From Anadara kagoshimensis (Eukaryota > Mollusca > Bivalvia > Arcoida > Arcidae): DNA of 64,000 bases. Below the pieces are notes generated by a model, which saw nothing but the letters and a program-made list of their open reading frames with translations, made no database searches and had not been told where the DNA came from. Made by a program: the position numbers and the translations under genes. Below, one piece after another: positions 1-10,653 of the stretch (position 1 is its first letter; each line of letters starts with the position of its first letter). The stretch lies in the NCBI GenBank assembly GCA_021292105.1, contig CM037869.1, forward strand, positions 41,685,849 through 41,749,848, in the 5' to 3' direction.

Positions 1-350
1 TATTCTGGGAGTTTTTGACGTCAACGTTTTCCATAACGTTCTGCACAAAAGTTAAAAGCTATTGATCACGTGGTACAGCGGCGAACCCCATTATGTTTGG
101 CGTCGACTTTTATCTTTTGAACGTTATGTTCGTGATTGTAAAACATAATGACACTTATTATGGGTGCGTAAATTAATTTGGTTCATGGATCCAAATAAAT
201 AAGTTTTAAAAGCTAATGATATTGTTCATAAAAAGCCTGTGGTTTAAACATGAGCACATTTTTTGCAGCATTTAAACTTTTAAACTCCCGTTCATTTACG
301 ATTTGAGATTCAGATTAAGTATTATGTTACGGTCCCTACCCGTAGTTTTG

Positions 351-560
351 TTGATTTTAATATACAGTCCAACCTGCCTTAAAGGCCACCTTTATTTAAG
401 GGCCACCTGCCTTAAAGGCCACCTTGATATAAGGGTCTCCTGCTTTTAAAGGCCAATGGAATTGTATCCCTATTATTCTTTATACATATTATTTGAACCT
501 GTATATAAAGGCCATATCAATAAAGGCAACTTTTACTGGTTCCCTTGGGTGGCCTTTATG
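351..560. repeat. Short tandem/inverted GGCC-TTTA-type repeat
   Basis: Three imperfect copies of a unit reading roughly CCTGCCTTAAAGGCCACC lie at about 373-455. An inverted counterpart (GGTGGCCTTTATGG) lies at 548-561. This looks like a small dispersed repeat with inverted ends. No coding content is seen. Confidence 0.4.
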
Positions 561-679
561 GACATGTTTGACTGTAGATATACATAAAGAATCCCCGATA
601 AAAGTTTCAGAGGCATCAAGTAATAATATTGGTTCAATATTTTAATTTTTAAGCAGATGTTTGTTCCTTATGCGTCAAA

Positions 680-1445
680 TTATAACGAAATTAATGGCGT
701 AATAACACAAATAACGCGTAAAAGCGCGAAGTAAAAGGCGTTATAACGTGAAGTGAAAGGCGTTATAATGCGAATGAAAAGCGTTATAACGCATTTTAGT
801 TTGCGTTATTACACCCTCATTTCATGTTATAACCCAAGATGCCTACCATTACGGTGTGGAGGTCCGGACATTTAGCTTTATTTTCCGCCCTTGGCTGAAA
901 AAAAAACATATTATCTTAGTGAAACAAAAAAGTTTTTGAAACCGTAAAATGCGTCAATTTTAAGTTTTTTTCGTAAAGAGTATTATTTTATATATACGGA
1001 TGAAAATCTTTTAAATAATTTGACAAATAAACGTTGATAAACATCGGCAATTACACTTAGCCCCTGTCCAATTGTTAATTGCTAACTTTTAAGAATCATT
1101 AAATGACATTTGTTTCCAGATAAAGTTTAAATCACTTGCAGTTGTTTTAGCCTGTCTAAAGAATTCAAACTAAAATCAACCTGTTTGTGGTGAGGGATGT
1201 AAACCTTTGGAGCGAAACAATTCTCCGAGAAAAATTACTATTCTATATATAAGGAGTAACTACTCCTTTCACTTCGAGGACTTTATTTCGCGTTATAACG
1301 CATTTCATGCGCGTTATTATGTTTTTTTGGGGTTATAACGTCTTTTATTTCGCGTTATTATGCCTTTATTTTGGTTATAACGCATTTCAATGCGCGTTAT
1401 TATGCCTGTATTTCGCCTTATACCGCCTTCATTTAGCATCATAAC
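680..1445. repeat. Inverted-repeat element with GCGTTATAACGC subterminal arrays
   Basis: The left part (about 690-815) carries several copies of a ~22-bp unit built on GGCGTTATAACG. The right part (about 1286-1440) carries the same unit in inverse orientation, as GCGTTATTATGCC and GGTTATAACGC. The motif is itself palindromic (GCGTTATAACGC). Two facing arrays around a ~450-bp AT-rich core suggest a non-autonomous DNA element. The short minus-strand frame at 1317-1511 is only the array translated. Confidence 0.5.
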
Positions 1446-1592
1446 TCCTTTAGTTAAGCTAGAAAAACACTTGATCTTCCGTTGAACTTGACAACACGAA
1501 CATCTGGTCATTTACCCAGGACTGTACACTCATGCATATTCAGAAAAGATGTGTTACGAAACTTTCTAAAGTTTGTGACCTCTGCATTTTTA

Positions 1593-1843
1593 ATTTTCTA
1601 TAAATATTCCTGCGATCATTTCGTCTTTCATAAAGGACCTATGAGATTCAGTGTGTCTGGTCAATATGTCTCCTTCCCCTGTCACCCAGTTATTGAACGG
1701 TCTTGTCCAAACATATCTGTTCCCATTTCCGATGAAGTGTTCAGTTAAGAGGACGGTCCGGTAAGCTTTTTTTAGAACATAGTCCATTGTGTAGTCCCAG
1801 TACGGTATGGTCACACAAAACTCTAATTTACGTAATGATTTTT
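1593..1843 (-). pseudogene. Tyrosinase-type copper oxidase exon, probably broken
   Basis: The minus-strand translation contains a SLRK segment, then VTIPYWD, then EHFIGNGN, then RPFNNW and ILTRH, in the order of the central region of molluscan tyrosinases (LRK..VTIPYWDSTLD, then FlGNGnG, GPFxxW, LtR). Tyrosinases oxidise phenols and serve shell and periostracum formation and immunity. A good acceptor (TTTCAG) lies just upstream at 1844-1845. The frame runs into TAA at 1590-1592 without a convincing donor before it. The usual GPF glycine is Arg and the usual STLD serine is Tyr. I found no copper-site exons (HxxxH blocks) on either side, so this is most likely a decayed exon copy. A real exon of a gene extending past the left edge cannot be excluded. 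Confidence 0.6.
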
Positions 1844-3815
1844 CTGAAACGATCAGTGATATTGTTACATTTTTCATAAACTACCTTCTGCCTTTTAAAT
1901 TGGGAAAATTTGAAGTTCTGAAGTACAATGAACTTTATTACGACATGCTTTCAGTAGCTTGAATCTTTGATACCAATATGTTTTAGAAATTGTTCAATAT
2001 CCATATTTTGTGGGTAAGGACAGCTAGATCTGATTTGCTAGTATATCACTGTTGTTATCGAACTTTAGTGATCAAATTGGGAAAGTTTTAGTAAATTTTT
2101 TCCCAAGAGGAAAGTACCTTTATTCGGTAGTAATTTTAGGCAAACAAAATCACTGACGACATGTAACAAGAAACAAAATTCAGAACATGATGCGATTTGG
2201 TTATAACAGTTTTTGCCTTTTAAATTATTTTTAAAAAAAAAAAACAATATCAGTTTCATGTTATTTCCCACCAGATCAAAATTCTTAGTATAACCCAATA
2301 TGCCAAAGTTCTATACTTTAATTATATATACATGCGGTTTCACTCGGTGGTCAGTTGCAATTCACTATATTTTGTACTTTATTTAATTAACGGTCGCCTA
2401 CGGGGCTTTCCGATAGTTATACAACCACGATTCTTAATTTTTTTTATTCAGTATCCATTCAAACTTAGGAATTCTATCATCAAAGATCCAAATATACGTT
2501 TGTATATTTCCAGATTATGTTTTCATCTTGTTTTTTATATAAAATTTTTGCAAATTTAAACAGAAACACAATATTTAAATTATAAAAATTTAGCAACATG
2601 TAAATTGAAATCAGAACATCAACTTTATACTTTATGCTTGCACGCGTCCATCACTACTGTGTCCTTACTTTGTAAAATGGACGTGATACCGAGTTTCCAG
2701 ATTTGTGCGTCAACTCGAATGGAGCACGATTTTTACAAATATTTCTGACCTGCCTTGTATTAACCAATTTCTTATTTACGTGCCAATATGCCATGATCAA
2801 GTTTCCATGAATTTAGTTTTAATTGAATTACGAGTATTGCATGCAAGAAGGAAAAAAGTTCAAGCAAATATTCTATATGGACCCGAATCACTGTAATTAT
2901 TTGAACCGAATAGCTTACTACCTCCGTTTTTTTTTGTCAATATTTAAAATTGCAATATTTTTGCTTCAGTAAAGAATTTGACATCGACTATACTTTGCAA
3001 CTTCATTAGAGACATTGCTTCACGCGGTGACGTGACAATGACGTCAGATATCAAAAGCTCTCGTTGACTGACAGAAGACGACTAACGTTTATGAGAAGGT
3101 GCACCAACAGCGCATTTCAAAATTGTTTTCAAATTAACATGAAAAATGTGAGACCACAATAAAATTAAATTTTAGCAATATTGTTTATATAAAGAGGGAA
3201 CTTGGAAAATGAAATTAATTACGTTTGAAATACTTGTATACTACGGATGTTCCTCTCGTTTTTCTAAAACAAAGGACATCATGGAATATATACATTTTAC
3301 AACTATGCATACAATGAAACTAGTTTAAATTTTACGGTCCATTTAAAGACCAATATTTCACACTAGTGTGTTTTATATGCAATATTTACAACAAAGCAAT
3401 AAAAACATAAAAATAAAGTTATCATTATTAAAATATAGGTTCTAAGTTAGTTTACAAGCGCAAACACAAATTAGGCTTCAACAATTTCACTTTCAAAAAA
3501 TAACCTTAAATTACCTTTGCAAAGATAAAACAAATTCTACTCTGAATCTTTCAATATTCACCAATCTCGGTTTTGTTAATGTGCTGATTTAGTTTCTTTT
3601 TAAAAACGACCAAACACCCTTCAGATTGAAGCACATTTACAGAATATAAGGCAGACAGCCCACCCGGATGCGTTATCTTGTGTCTCTTTTAACATTTATA
3701 GATCTATGGTTCTGTCGCCATATATATCGAAATATTGTCGGTCATCCTTTGAATAAAGACGGCGAACAAATCGGTCATTTATCACGTTATGGTTTTATAG
3801 AACGACAACCATCCC
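1844..3815. other. No gene recognised
   Basis: AT-rich sequence with several short frames (for example 2065-2298 minus, 2332-2559 plus, 2705-2896 plus). None has a recognisable motif or a convincing pair of splice sites. No tandem array is seen. Confidence 0.5.
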
Positions 3816-4013
3816 AATTGACGTATCGCCGACCACGCCCACAATGTTCCGACACTGGCCGCAATCACGGTACGTAAGCAGCGTCACGGCAACTAATGAC
3901 GTACTAGTGTCAGTGACGTTATTAAACCGCACACTCAGGTCGAGTTTTTATTCTTTTTACGAGTAATTCAAGCATGTCGGAACATAGTGGGCGTGGTCGG
4001 CGATCCGTCAATT
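3816..4013. mobile_element. MITE-like inverted-repeat element, copy 1
   Basis: A ~200-bp element. The left end reads AATTGACGTATCGCCGACCA and continues CGCCCAC. The right end is its near-perfect inverse complement. Inside are CACTGGCCGC, GTCACGGCAACT and GACGTACTA blocks, all shared with a second copy at 6979-7188. There is no coding capacity. The ends and size fit a non-autonomous DNA transposon. Confidence 0.75.
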
Positions 4014-4851
4014 ATGGCAAGAACTTTATTTATTAAAAGAAATAAATATATCATATCTATAGCTATTTCAAAACAAAATATTGACCCAGTAGTTTAGTGG
4101 AGGAGCTAGAAGTTAAGGGCACACAGGCACAAACTTCAACAGGCAACAAACTTAGATGGCAAGTTTAGCCAAAACAAAAAACAAAATTCAATAAAAATCT
4201 TTACCAGATCTATACGGCACAAAGATGACAGCTACGTAAGGCGATAACAATATAAATAGTGAAATATGTTGAAATTTGCATGTTTGGTACCTTAAGAATA
4301 ATGTATGCAAAATCAGATAGTTAAAGTTGAAAATAACTGATTCTTGGTAGAGATATTAAATATGTAAGATATAGGTAAACAACATTGACCTGTCCGCTTG
4401 ATCTTTTATTAGGAATGTTCATATAGGAGGGTCCACTCAATACATAGGTAGCGTTAGGGTTCACAGTTAATACATATACACATTGCTCATGATTAGTGGT
4501 CATATCATATGGCGAAATATATACTCGTGATCCCTATTACTTAAATTTACTCGTCCATAATGAATAATTGAACCAAAGGTCAAGCGGATAGGCCAATGTT
4601 GTTTGCTTAAAAGTACTATTATGACAAAAACAAATATTGTCGTATGCGTTGTCATTCATTGTCATTCATTGTCTTATCATCAGTTTTCTTTAAGATCTGC
4701 TACTTGCCATAAAGGGCAGTATCGTTAATTTTAGCATCATATGTAATGTTACAATTAATCTTGGTGCCTAACTCCATTCTCGTATGTCAATAATAATTAC
4801 CTACTTCGATTTTGATATTAACTTTTTCCTTTGTTTTGAGATATTTTATAT
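4014..4851. other. 3' flank of the receptor gene; nothing further recognised
   Basis: Non-coding AT-rich sequence between MITE copy 1 and the stop codon of the receptor tail exon. A 60-residue minus frame at 4321-4503 has no recognisable features. Confidence 0.4.
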
Positions 4852-5203
4852 TCATCTTGTATTCTTGTATACGTGAACATCATCTCTGATAATAGTAATG
4901 TATTCATGGTCATCTCTAGAAGAATTATCAGCCATCTCAGCACTATTACTGTGTGAATTGACTATTTCATATTCTTGGTTTCTTTCACTGTCTAACGGAT
5001 TTACATTCGCATATTCTTGGTTTTTCTCGCTGTCTAACGGATTTACATTTTCATATTCTTGGTTGTTATACTCTGTATAGATATGGTTTTCATTTGCTTC
5101 GTTTTCAGAGCTTTCAGCTTTTCCTTTTCTATCAATAACTGAATCAAAAGGCTTCTCTTCTTTTTCTACGTCTTTTGATTTCAAACATCGAAAACGTATG
5201 ATC
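4852..5203 (-). CDS. Receptor cytoplasmic tail exon with repeated tyrosine signalling motifs
   Basis: This is the last exon, 116 residues and a TGA stop. The acceptor (TTTATCAG) follows a good pyrimidine tract. It begins with a basic juxtamembrane stretch (RIIRFRCLK), then an acidic linker. After IYTEYNN come near-repeats QEYENVNPLDSE, QEYANVNPLDSE and QEYEIVNS, then HEYITI and VYKNT. YENV, YANV and YKNT fit the pYxN consensus bound by Grb2-type SH2 domains. YEIV and YITI resemble ITIM cores, although the -2 residue (Q or H) is not canonical. The three QEY repeats look like internal duplications of a ~14-residue unit. The inferred role is phosphotyrosine signalling below the plasma membrane; the inhibitory or activating sense cannot be told from sequence. 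Confidence 0.8.
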
Positions 5204-6589
5204 CTGATAAAGATATAGAAAGATGTAATTAATGTATTTTGTATTAATGTGTTCATACAGAAAACGAGCACTAGTAATTTGTTTCATATCATGAATATTA
5301 GTTTACTGTGGTTTTCCAATAAAATTGATCTAGAAAAATTGCCAAACCTTACCATTTTTTCGCTTCCCCGTACCTCGATATGTTTGGTGGATAATGTTAA
5401 TAGTTCATGTGCAAGGTAGAAATATAAGATGAATAGATTGTCATAATCTTTTGGAATTGGGGCAAATTTGGAAAAAAAGATTATAGGTCATATGTGTACT
5501 TTTTTGGAACTGCGTATATTTTTGTAGCCTCTACAAAATAAAGAGACGGGTATGAAATTGTAGATAAAAAATAATAACATGTTTAGAAGGTCAAAAAATG
5601 TCACCATACCATTTTTTATGATGTTTTGATTATTTTAATGTCAAAAAAGCGCAAAGTTTAAATAAAGAACTGCAAAAGGTTCATATTTATACAATCGATT
5701 CGTCTGATTCCTTTTTAAGTACTACCAAATCATTGTCAGTAATTTTATAGTAATCGTCAAAGAACACCTTCAGTAATATTCATATCAAGTGTATTGAACA
5801 TCTGGTTTCAACAACATTTGAATTTTAATTTAAACAAAAACATACTAGTCTATTAATTACTTGAACAGTTTACTCCATTGTTATTGTGAGCGAAATATAC
5901 TGCATTTCCAATGCTCTTGGCATCATTTTACATAACTAACAAACGTATATACAATCTATCGCGGAACTGGGTTTCTTGTTATTTTGTTAAGTACAGTTCA
6001 AACTGCAAACAAACATATATTGAAAATGCCACCAACAAAATGTTATACTTTTATAGACAGCATAATTATTATATTCTGCAGTATAATTTTAAACAGACAA
6101 TTGATGAAACAAAGGGTTCTTACTATGACCATTGCTTCCTGATTTTTTACTTTTGTCCTGTCATCGAGAAAGCCGAACAAACTTGTTAAATCTTTAACAA
6201 AGACTTTTTAACTCTTTCAACTCAACATACAAAAATGACGATCTATCTATAAATCTGAATATTGAAATTCTGTGAAAATATCGTAAGATCTGACTGAGTT
6301 TTCGGGTTCTGCATTATATCTTGTATCATACCTCAATTATGATACCCACGAACGGATACATTCGAAGCTATATGACACACGTGGCGACTTTAATATTTTT
6401 CCTTTTTTATTCAGCAATATACATGCTTATAGCGATTTTTTCACAATAATTTAGCTACTTCTGCGGGAAAGAGAAGAGAAAGCTGCTTACAAATATATGA
6501 CTGTCTCAAATGAATATCCAACACAGGCTTGTAAAATTTCTTAAAAGTTTTTATAACATTAATCACAATATTGTTGAAATGTATTGTCC
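5204..6589. other. Receptor intron, part 1
   Basis: AT-rich intron between the tail exon and the transmembrane exon. A 92-residue plus-strand frame at 5911-6189 has no recognisable motif. No repeat array is seen. Confidence 0.5.
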
Positions 6590-6793
6590 GTCAGCGATAT
6601 TGTGGCAGAGTGTTTATAAACACGAAAGGGTCTATATAATGTAGATAGCCTAAGATGGTGATATATAAAGGTGGAGCTGACAAATTAACGCACGAAGGCG
6701 TGAATATACGTATAGGATAACGCGGTATTAATACCTATTGGTGTATAATAAACTCGTCTGTTTTTATAAACACTCTGCTAGAATATCGCTGAC
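6590..6793. mobile_element. Short inverted-repeat element (MITE-like)
   Basis: The left end GTCAGCGATATTGTGGCAGA and the following GTGTTTATAAACA are mirrored by the inverse of the right end, where TGTTTTTATAAACACTCTGC leads into AATATCGCTGAC. The arms are about 35 bp and the total about 204 bp. There is no coding content. It lies in a receptor intron. Confidence 0.7.
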
Positions 6794-6978
6794 TCTGTGT
6801 ATGCAAAACTTTCTTAAACTTGTTGTCGTCTTATAGATATAAGTTTTATTCGTTGCTTTTTTATTCACACGATTCAGATGTATATAGATAGGCAGAGTTG
6901 CTTACCCTTTCAGTTTAGGTGCAATTTTATTACAATTTTTTGGCTTTGATTTTGAGATTGTAGGTGTAGCACATAAAT

Positions 6979-7188
6979 AATTGACATATCCCCGACCACG
7001 CCCACAATTTTCCGACACTGGCCGCCATCACGGTACCAAAGCATCGTCATGGCAACTTATGACGTACTATTGTCAGTGACGTCATTAAATGGCGCTATTT
7101 AGGCCGAGTTTTAATTCTCTTTTGCGTGTAAATCAAGCATTTTGCCATTTGACGGAACATTGTGGGCGTGGCCGGCGATACGTAAATT
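6979..7188. mobile_element. MITE-like inverted-repeat element, copy 2
   Basis: Same family as 3816-4013: inverted ends with CGACCACGCCCAC on the left and GTGGGCGTGGCCGGCGAT on the right. The inner blocks ACACTGGCCGCCATCACGG and TGACGTACTATTGTCAGTGA are shared with copy 1. The divergence between copies suggests separate old insertions, not a recent duplication. It lies ~60 bp from the transmembrane exon. Confidence 0.75.
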
Positions 7189-7251
7189 ATGTCCATGGTT
7201 GATTACTAATAAGATCATATGGTTTACTTAAACAATTAAAAATAATATTAC

Positions 7252-7330
7252 CTTTTCTTGATTAAAAATATTACCAGTACCACAAAAGCAATAACTCCAA
7301 TAACACCAATAACAGATCCGGCGATTACAC
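7252..7330 (-). CDS. Receptor transmembrane exon
   Basis: A 79-nt exon between TTTTACAG and GTAATA. It encodes a Gly/Val/Ile-rich stretch (AGSVIGVIGVIAFVVLVIFL) followed by IKKR, a classic single-pass helix with a basic stop-transfer sequence. The reading frame joins the Ser/Thr stalk exon upstream (a split Gly codon) and the tail exon downstream (a split Arg codon). The GxxxG-like spacing could favour helix packing. Confidence 0.85.
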
Positions 7331-8040
7331 CTGTAAAAGAAACAATACATATTTGAGCTCTGAAACAAGTATTAAATATATTTAACAAGATATGTATGAA
7401 CATGAAACTTTAAAAAATGAATAACAAAGTAAGTAAAAAAACCTGAAATAACGGAAGATCAATAACAAAACAAACGGAATTTCAAAGGAATTAATGACAA
7501 AATAACGACCAGTTGTGTGGTTGAAGTAGTGTTGCAGGTCTTTGAATCGCCTCTTCTAATAACAGTTAAAATATTACAGTGAAAATATTAAAAACTGAAG
7601 GAATACTACTTTGAACCATTCTTAATTTTCGCTAAAATTAACATTTGTCTGTACTTAAGAAACAGTTACACTATAATCTATTAAGCTCAGATTTGTTTTC
7701 ATTATGCCAATATTACAGTATTTTATTTTATTTTATTTAAAAGGTATATCTAAACTAACACTTAAAATTATTTTTTATAAATATATTTATAAAATTTAAT
7801 ACAAATAATATTAACACGAAGAAATTCAATACATGTAAATATTATATTTGTATCTCACGAATTTAAAGTATAACAGTAGCAAAAGCCAATTGTTTTCTCT
7901 ATGTATTCGGTAACAATATTCGTAAATTAATCACGAATCTACGTATTCTGTATAAGAGTATTTACTACGGTCCAAACATCGTGTATGTATAACAATGAGC
8001 TCGAGTATATTTAAGATCACTAACTTTAATTAAATCTTAC
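7331..8040. other. Receptor intron, part 2
   Basis: AT-rich intron without recognised repeats or genes. Confidence 0.5.
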
Positions 8041-8199
8041 CACTTCCACTGTTAGTTGAAATTTTACTGATAGAATTTGAATTGTTGATGTTAGTGATAG
8101 CGCCTGTAGTTATATCCACTGTTGTCTGTGTTTGGAAAGATGATCCAGTTATGTCTGTTACTACTTCTGTTGTTCGTGTTGAGTGTGGTGATGATTGGT
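8041..8199 (-). CDS. Receptor Ser/Thr-rich stalk exon
   Basis: A 159-nt exon with an acceptor after TTTTGTAAG and a donor GTAAGA. The product is low-complexity and rich in Thr, Ser and Asn (for example TEVVTDITGSSFQTQTTVD), has no cysteine, and is a likely O-glycosylated, mucin-like spacer. An INNSNS stretch offers a possible N-glycosylation sequon. It sits directly before the transmembrane exon in phase, as in type I lectin receptors. Confidence 0.8.
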
Positions 8200-8869
8200 C
8201 TTACAAAACAACAATTTGATTCCAATTTTAATGTTTTAATTTAACAATATCATAATAGTTATAGATTTTGTAGCTTAGATATTGGACTTAGCGAACACAA
8301 TTATCGATTCAACATTGAATTTATACGTATTTTGAGACAACTGGCTTTAAACATTTGACTTATTTAATTGTAGGTTTGAATGTCGATTTCTGTGAATTTT
8401 GTGAACTGATGAAAATTTGAAAGAAAATCGGTATCATTGGTATCATTCAATTATGTGTAAAGAGTCTGATCTGATCATGAAATTGATTAAAATTCACTGT
8501 ACATGTAGGTATCCGATATGAAATATGTGTCAAGAAACACATATTCTATATATGCTTAACTTAAGAGTATTTATACAGGATATGAATAACATAAATTCGG
8601 TAATAACATTTGAAATCGAACAAACATGCAATTAATGTCCAAAACACAATCCCAAATGAAAGTACAAACGTTAGATTAAACTCGTGATTTCCCACATAAA
8701 AGTGATACAAGCGGCTCCGGTAGGGAAAACGAGTTCTGTTTACATTTTGCATTTTGACGTCATTAAAAAAGGTTTCATATGCCATTTTGTTCATTGGGTT
8801 AAAAGATGCTGAAATTTTAATCACGCATCATATGATGAACAACAAGATACTAAATTGTATTAATTGACC

Positions 8870-9100
8870 GTTCTCTGTGTCCAAAATTGCCCTGGTTATA
8901 TTTGACGTCCCATAGTTCCATGTTCCTTTTTTTTAATACACACATGACGGGTGTAGCTAGCTAAAATTGGGTTCTTACCCTTCCGGAGCACCCGGCCTCA
9001 CTTCTGTGGTGAAAGTTCACGTGTCTAACCTGACTTGTCAATTCCAAAGTTTTTACTTTGCTTCTGGTTGCGATTTGGACATGGATTTGTATGTTTTTTT
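8870..9100 (+). repeat. Dispersed repeat, copy 1 (GGGTGTAGCTAGCT family)
   Basis: Blocks GTCC..ATTGCCCTGG, TTGACGTCCCATAGTTCCAT, GGGTGTAGCTAGCT, CTTCCGGAGCACCC, AGTTCACGTGTCT and AAGTTTTTACTTTGCTTCTG recur in the same order at about 52810-53010. The middle part resembles a dispersed sequence I recall from mytilid genomes. The 61-residue frame here is not a gene. Confidence 0.6.
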
Positions 9101-9225
9101 AATAGCATTGGAAATAAAATCTTATAAACAATATTTAAATTACAAAAATTAATAATTCTTTAAAATATACATAATCATGATTGTTTGATTAACCATTTTT
9201 AATCTACAAAATAAATCTTTAGATT

Positions 9226-9450
9226 GCACATTATTGCGATTGGTTGAATAAAGACGCATCCACTATGTATTTTGGGGTATTATTTCTAGGAATTTCAACA
9301 TGGATTATGCTATAACGGTACATTTCCAATTGATTTACGCTCGTTATCGCGATTGTTTAAATAAGGACGCATACAGTATGCATTTTGAAGTATTCTAGGA
9401 ATTTCAACAAGGAGTATGCTATACCGTTTTCAATTGTTTCACGCAAGGGA
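9226..9450. repeat. Tandem dimer, ~115 bp unit
   Basis: Two diverged copies start near 9231 and 9345. They share GCGATTG, AAGACGCAT or AGGACGCAT, TCTAGGAATTTCAACA and TATGCTATA. A second diverged pair, sharing GTCCGTCTAGT or GCCGTCTAGT, lies at about 9570-9895. Intronic. Confidence 0.5.
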
Positions 9451-9921
9451 CAAAATAATATGCGATTGGTTCTTCATAGTTAACGTTTAATGCATTGAAA
9501 CGGATGAAATGTAGATACAGTTTCTATTTACTGGTAAACAATGTTAACTGTTATGAATTTTTTCGATTCTTAACAAGGTGTGTTTGTCATTCCAATATTT
9601 GAAATAGCTACATGAAAATATTTTGTTCCAAGCACTTTTGATGTGAAATAGTATTCTGATACGTCCGTCTAGTTCTTTGAAATTAAAATGCTATTTAAGA
9701 GCTTCGAATTTATTTCCTCAAAAACGAAGGTATACTACCTCATGTAAAGTATTTTCTTAGGTAAATTTGGTAAAATATATTTGGTCCTGTTTGGATAATT
9801 TTTCAACATCTAGAAAGTGTTTTGGTTTCACAATTTAAGTCTAAGCACTACTGATTAGGAATTGTATTCCGAAACGGCCGTCTAGTGCTGTAAAATTAAA
9901 ACTAATATAATATATATTTAC

Positions 9922-10026
9922 CTTCTACACAAACGTACTTCTGTTTTTCTGTGCAATCAGAAATTGTACTCGTGTATCCATTTACTTCTTCGGTCAATTT
10001 GAAGCAGCCATGTTCCAACGGTAACC
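9922..10026 (-). CDS. Receptor exon: end of second lectin-like module
   Basis: A 105-nt exon, acceptor after ACCATAG, donor GTAAAT. It encodes LPLEHGCFKLTEEVNGYTST, then ISDC and TEKQKYVCVE. The C-x16-C-x7-C spacing and the ending YVCVE match the closing disulphide region of C-type lectin-like domains (..C.......fiCe). The calcium and sugar-binding EPN/QPD and WND signatures are not visible, so carbohydrate binding is not implied. Reading phase 0 instead meets a stop after ten codons, so phase fixes the upstream donor choice. Confidence 0.75.
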
Positions 10027-10515
10027 CTATGGTAATTAATAATGAAAAAGAACACGTGATTTACATTTTTACGTTGCAAAGCACATGTATAAGATAACGC
10101 GTCTTGTGAAATTAAGTAACATTAGGACAGTTTTATCCTATCTTAAATATAAACAATAATCTTGGATATTTTCTTATCTTTTCCAATGAAATTGAAATAC
10201 TTATATTTATACGTATTTAATGTGCTAGTGAATACATTCTTTTTTTGTATTTCCCAAGTCCTTCACAAATCATTGAATGAACTTTGGTAGGTTGGTAGGT
10301 ATTAAGAATTCTGGTATCAAGCTTTTCACCGCAGGTGATCTAAATTAGCTTAATTAAAAGAGGTATTTGAAAAAATGATCATACAGTTTTAAAAATTATC
10401 CTTCGTCTTAAACGCAGATATATATATATTATATATATATATATTCGTATATATATTACACTGTATTATAGATACTTGCATTTATGTGTTCCATTTATTA
10501 CTGATCTGAATACAC

Positions 10516-10653
10516 CACTCCAAGAAGGACTGTGACCCATTTTATTGCAGAATACCACATGGTTTCCTTCATATCTATATGGATAGTTCCTAGTTCGACA
10601 ATATGCCATTTGTTCCTCCCAATTTGTATATAAATTTGAGACATTTCCGTCAC
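10516..10653 (-). CDS. Receptor exon: body of second lectin-like module
   Basis: Acceptor after GATTGCAG. It encodes DGNVSNLYTNWEEQMAYCRT, then NYPYRYEGNHVVFCNK and SPSWSG. NWEEQMAYC is the W..A...C start of a C-type lectin-like fold. Two donors compete. AGTG|GTGTAT at 10514-10515 keeps the frame into the next exon. The better-looking TCA|GTAATA at 10500-10501 would shift the next exon into a stop. The in-frame donor is used here. Confidence 0.7.

Noticed and set aside
1482-1748. 88-residue plus-strand ORF
   Set aside because: It is antisense to the tyrosinase-like exon and has no motif of its own.
8561-8824. 87-residue minus frame with a hydrophobic segment
   Set aside because: No splice sites in a suitable phase with the receptor exons and no homology recognised; probably intronic noise.
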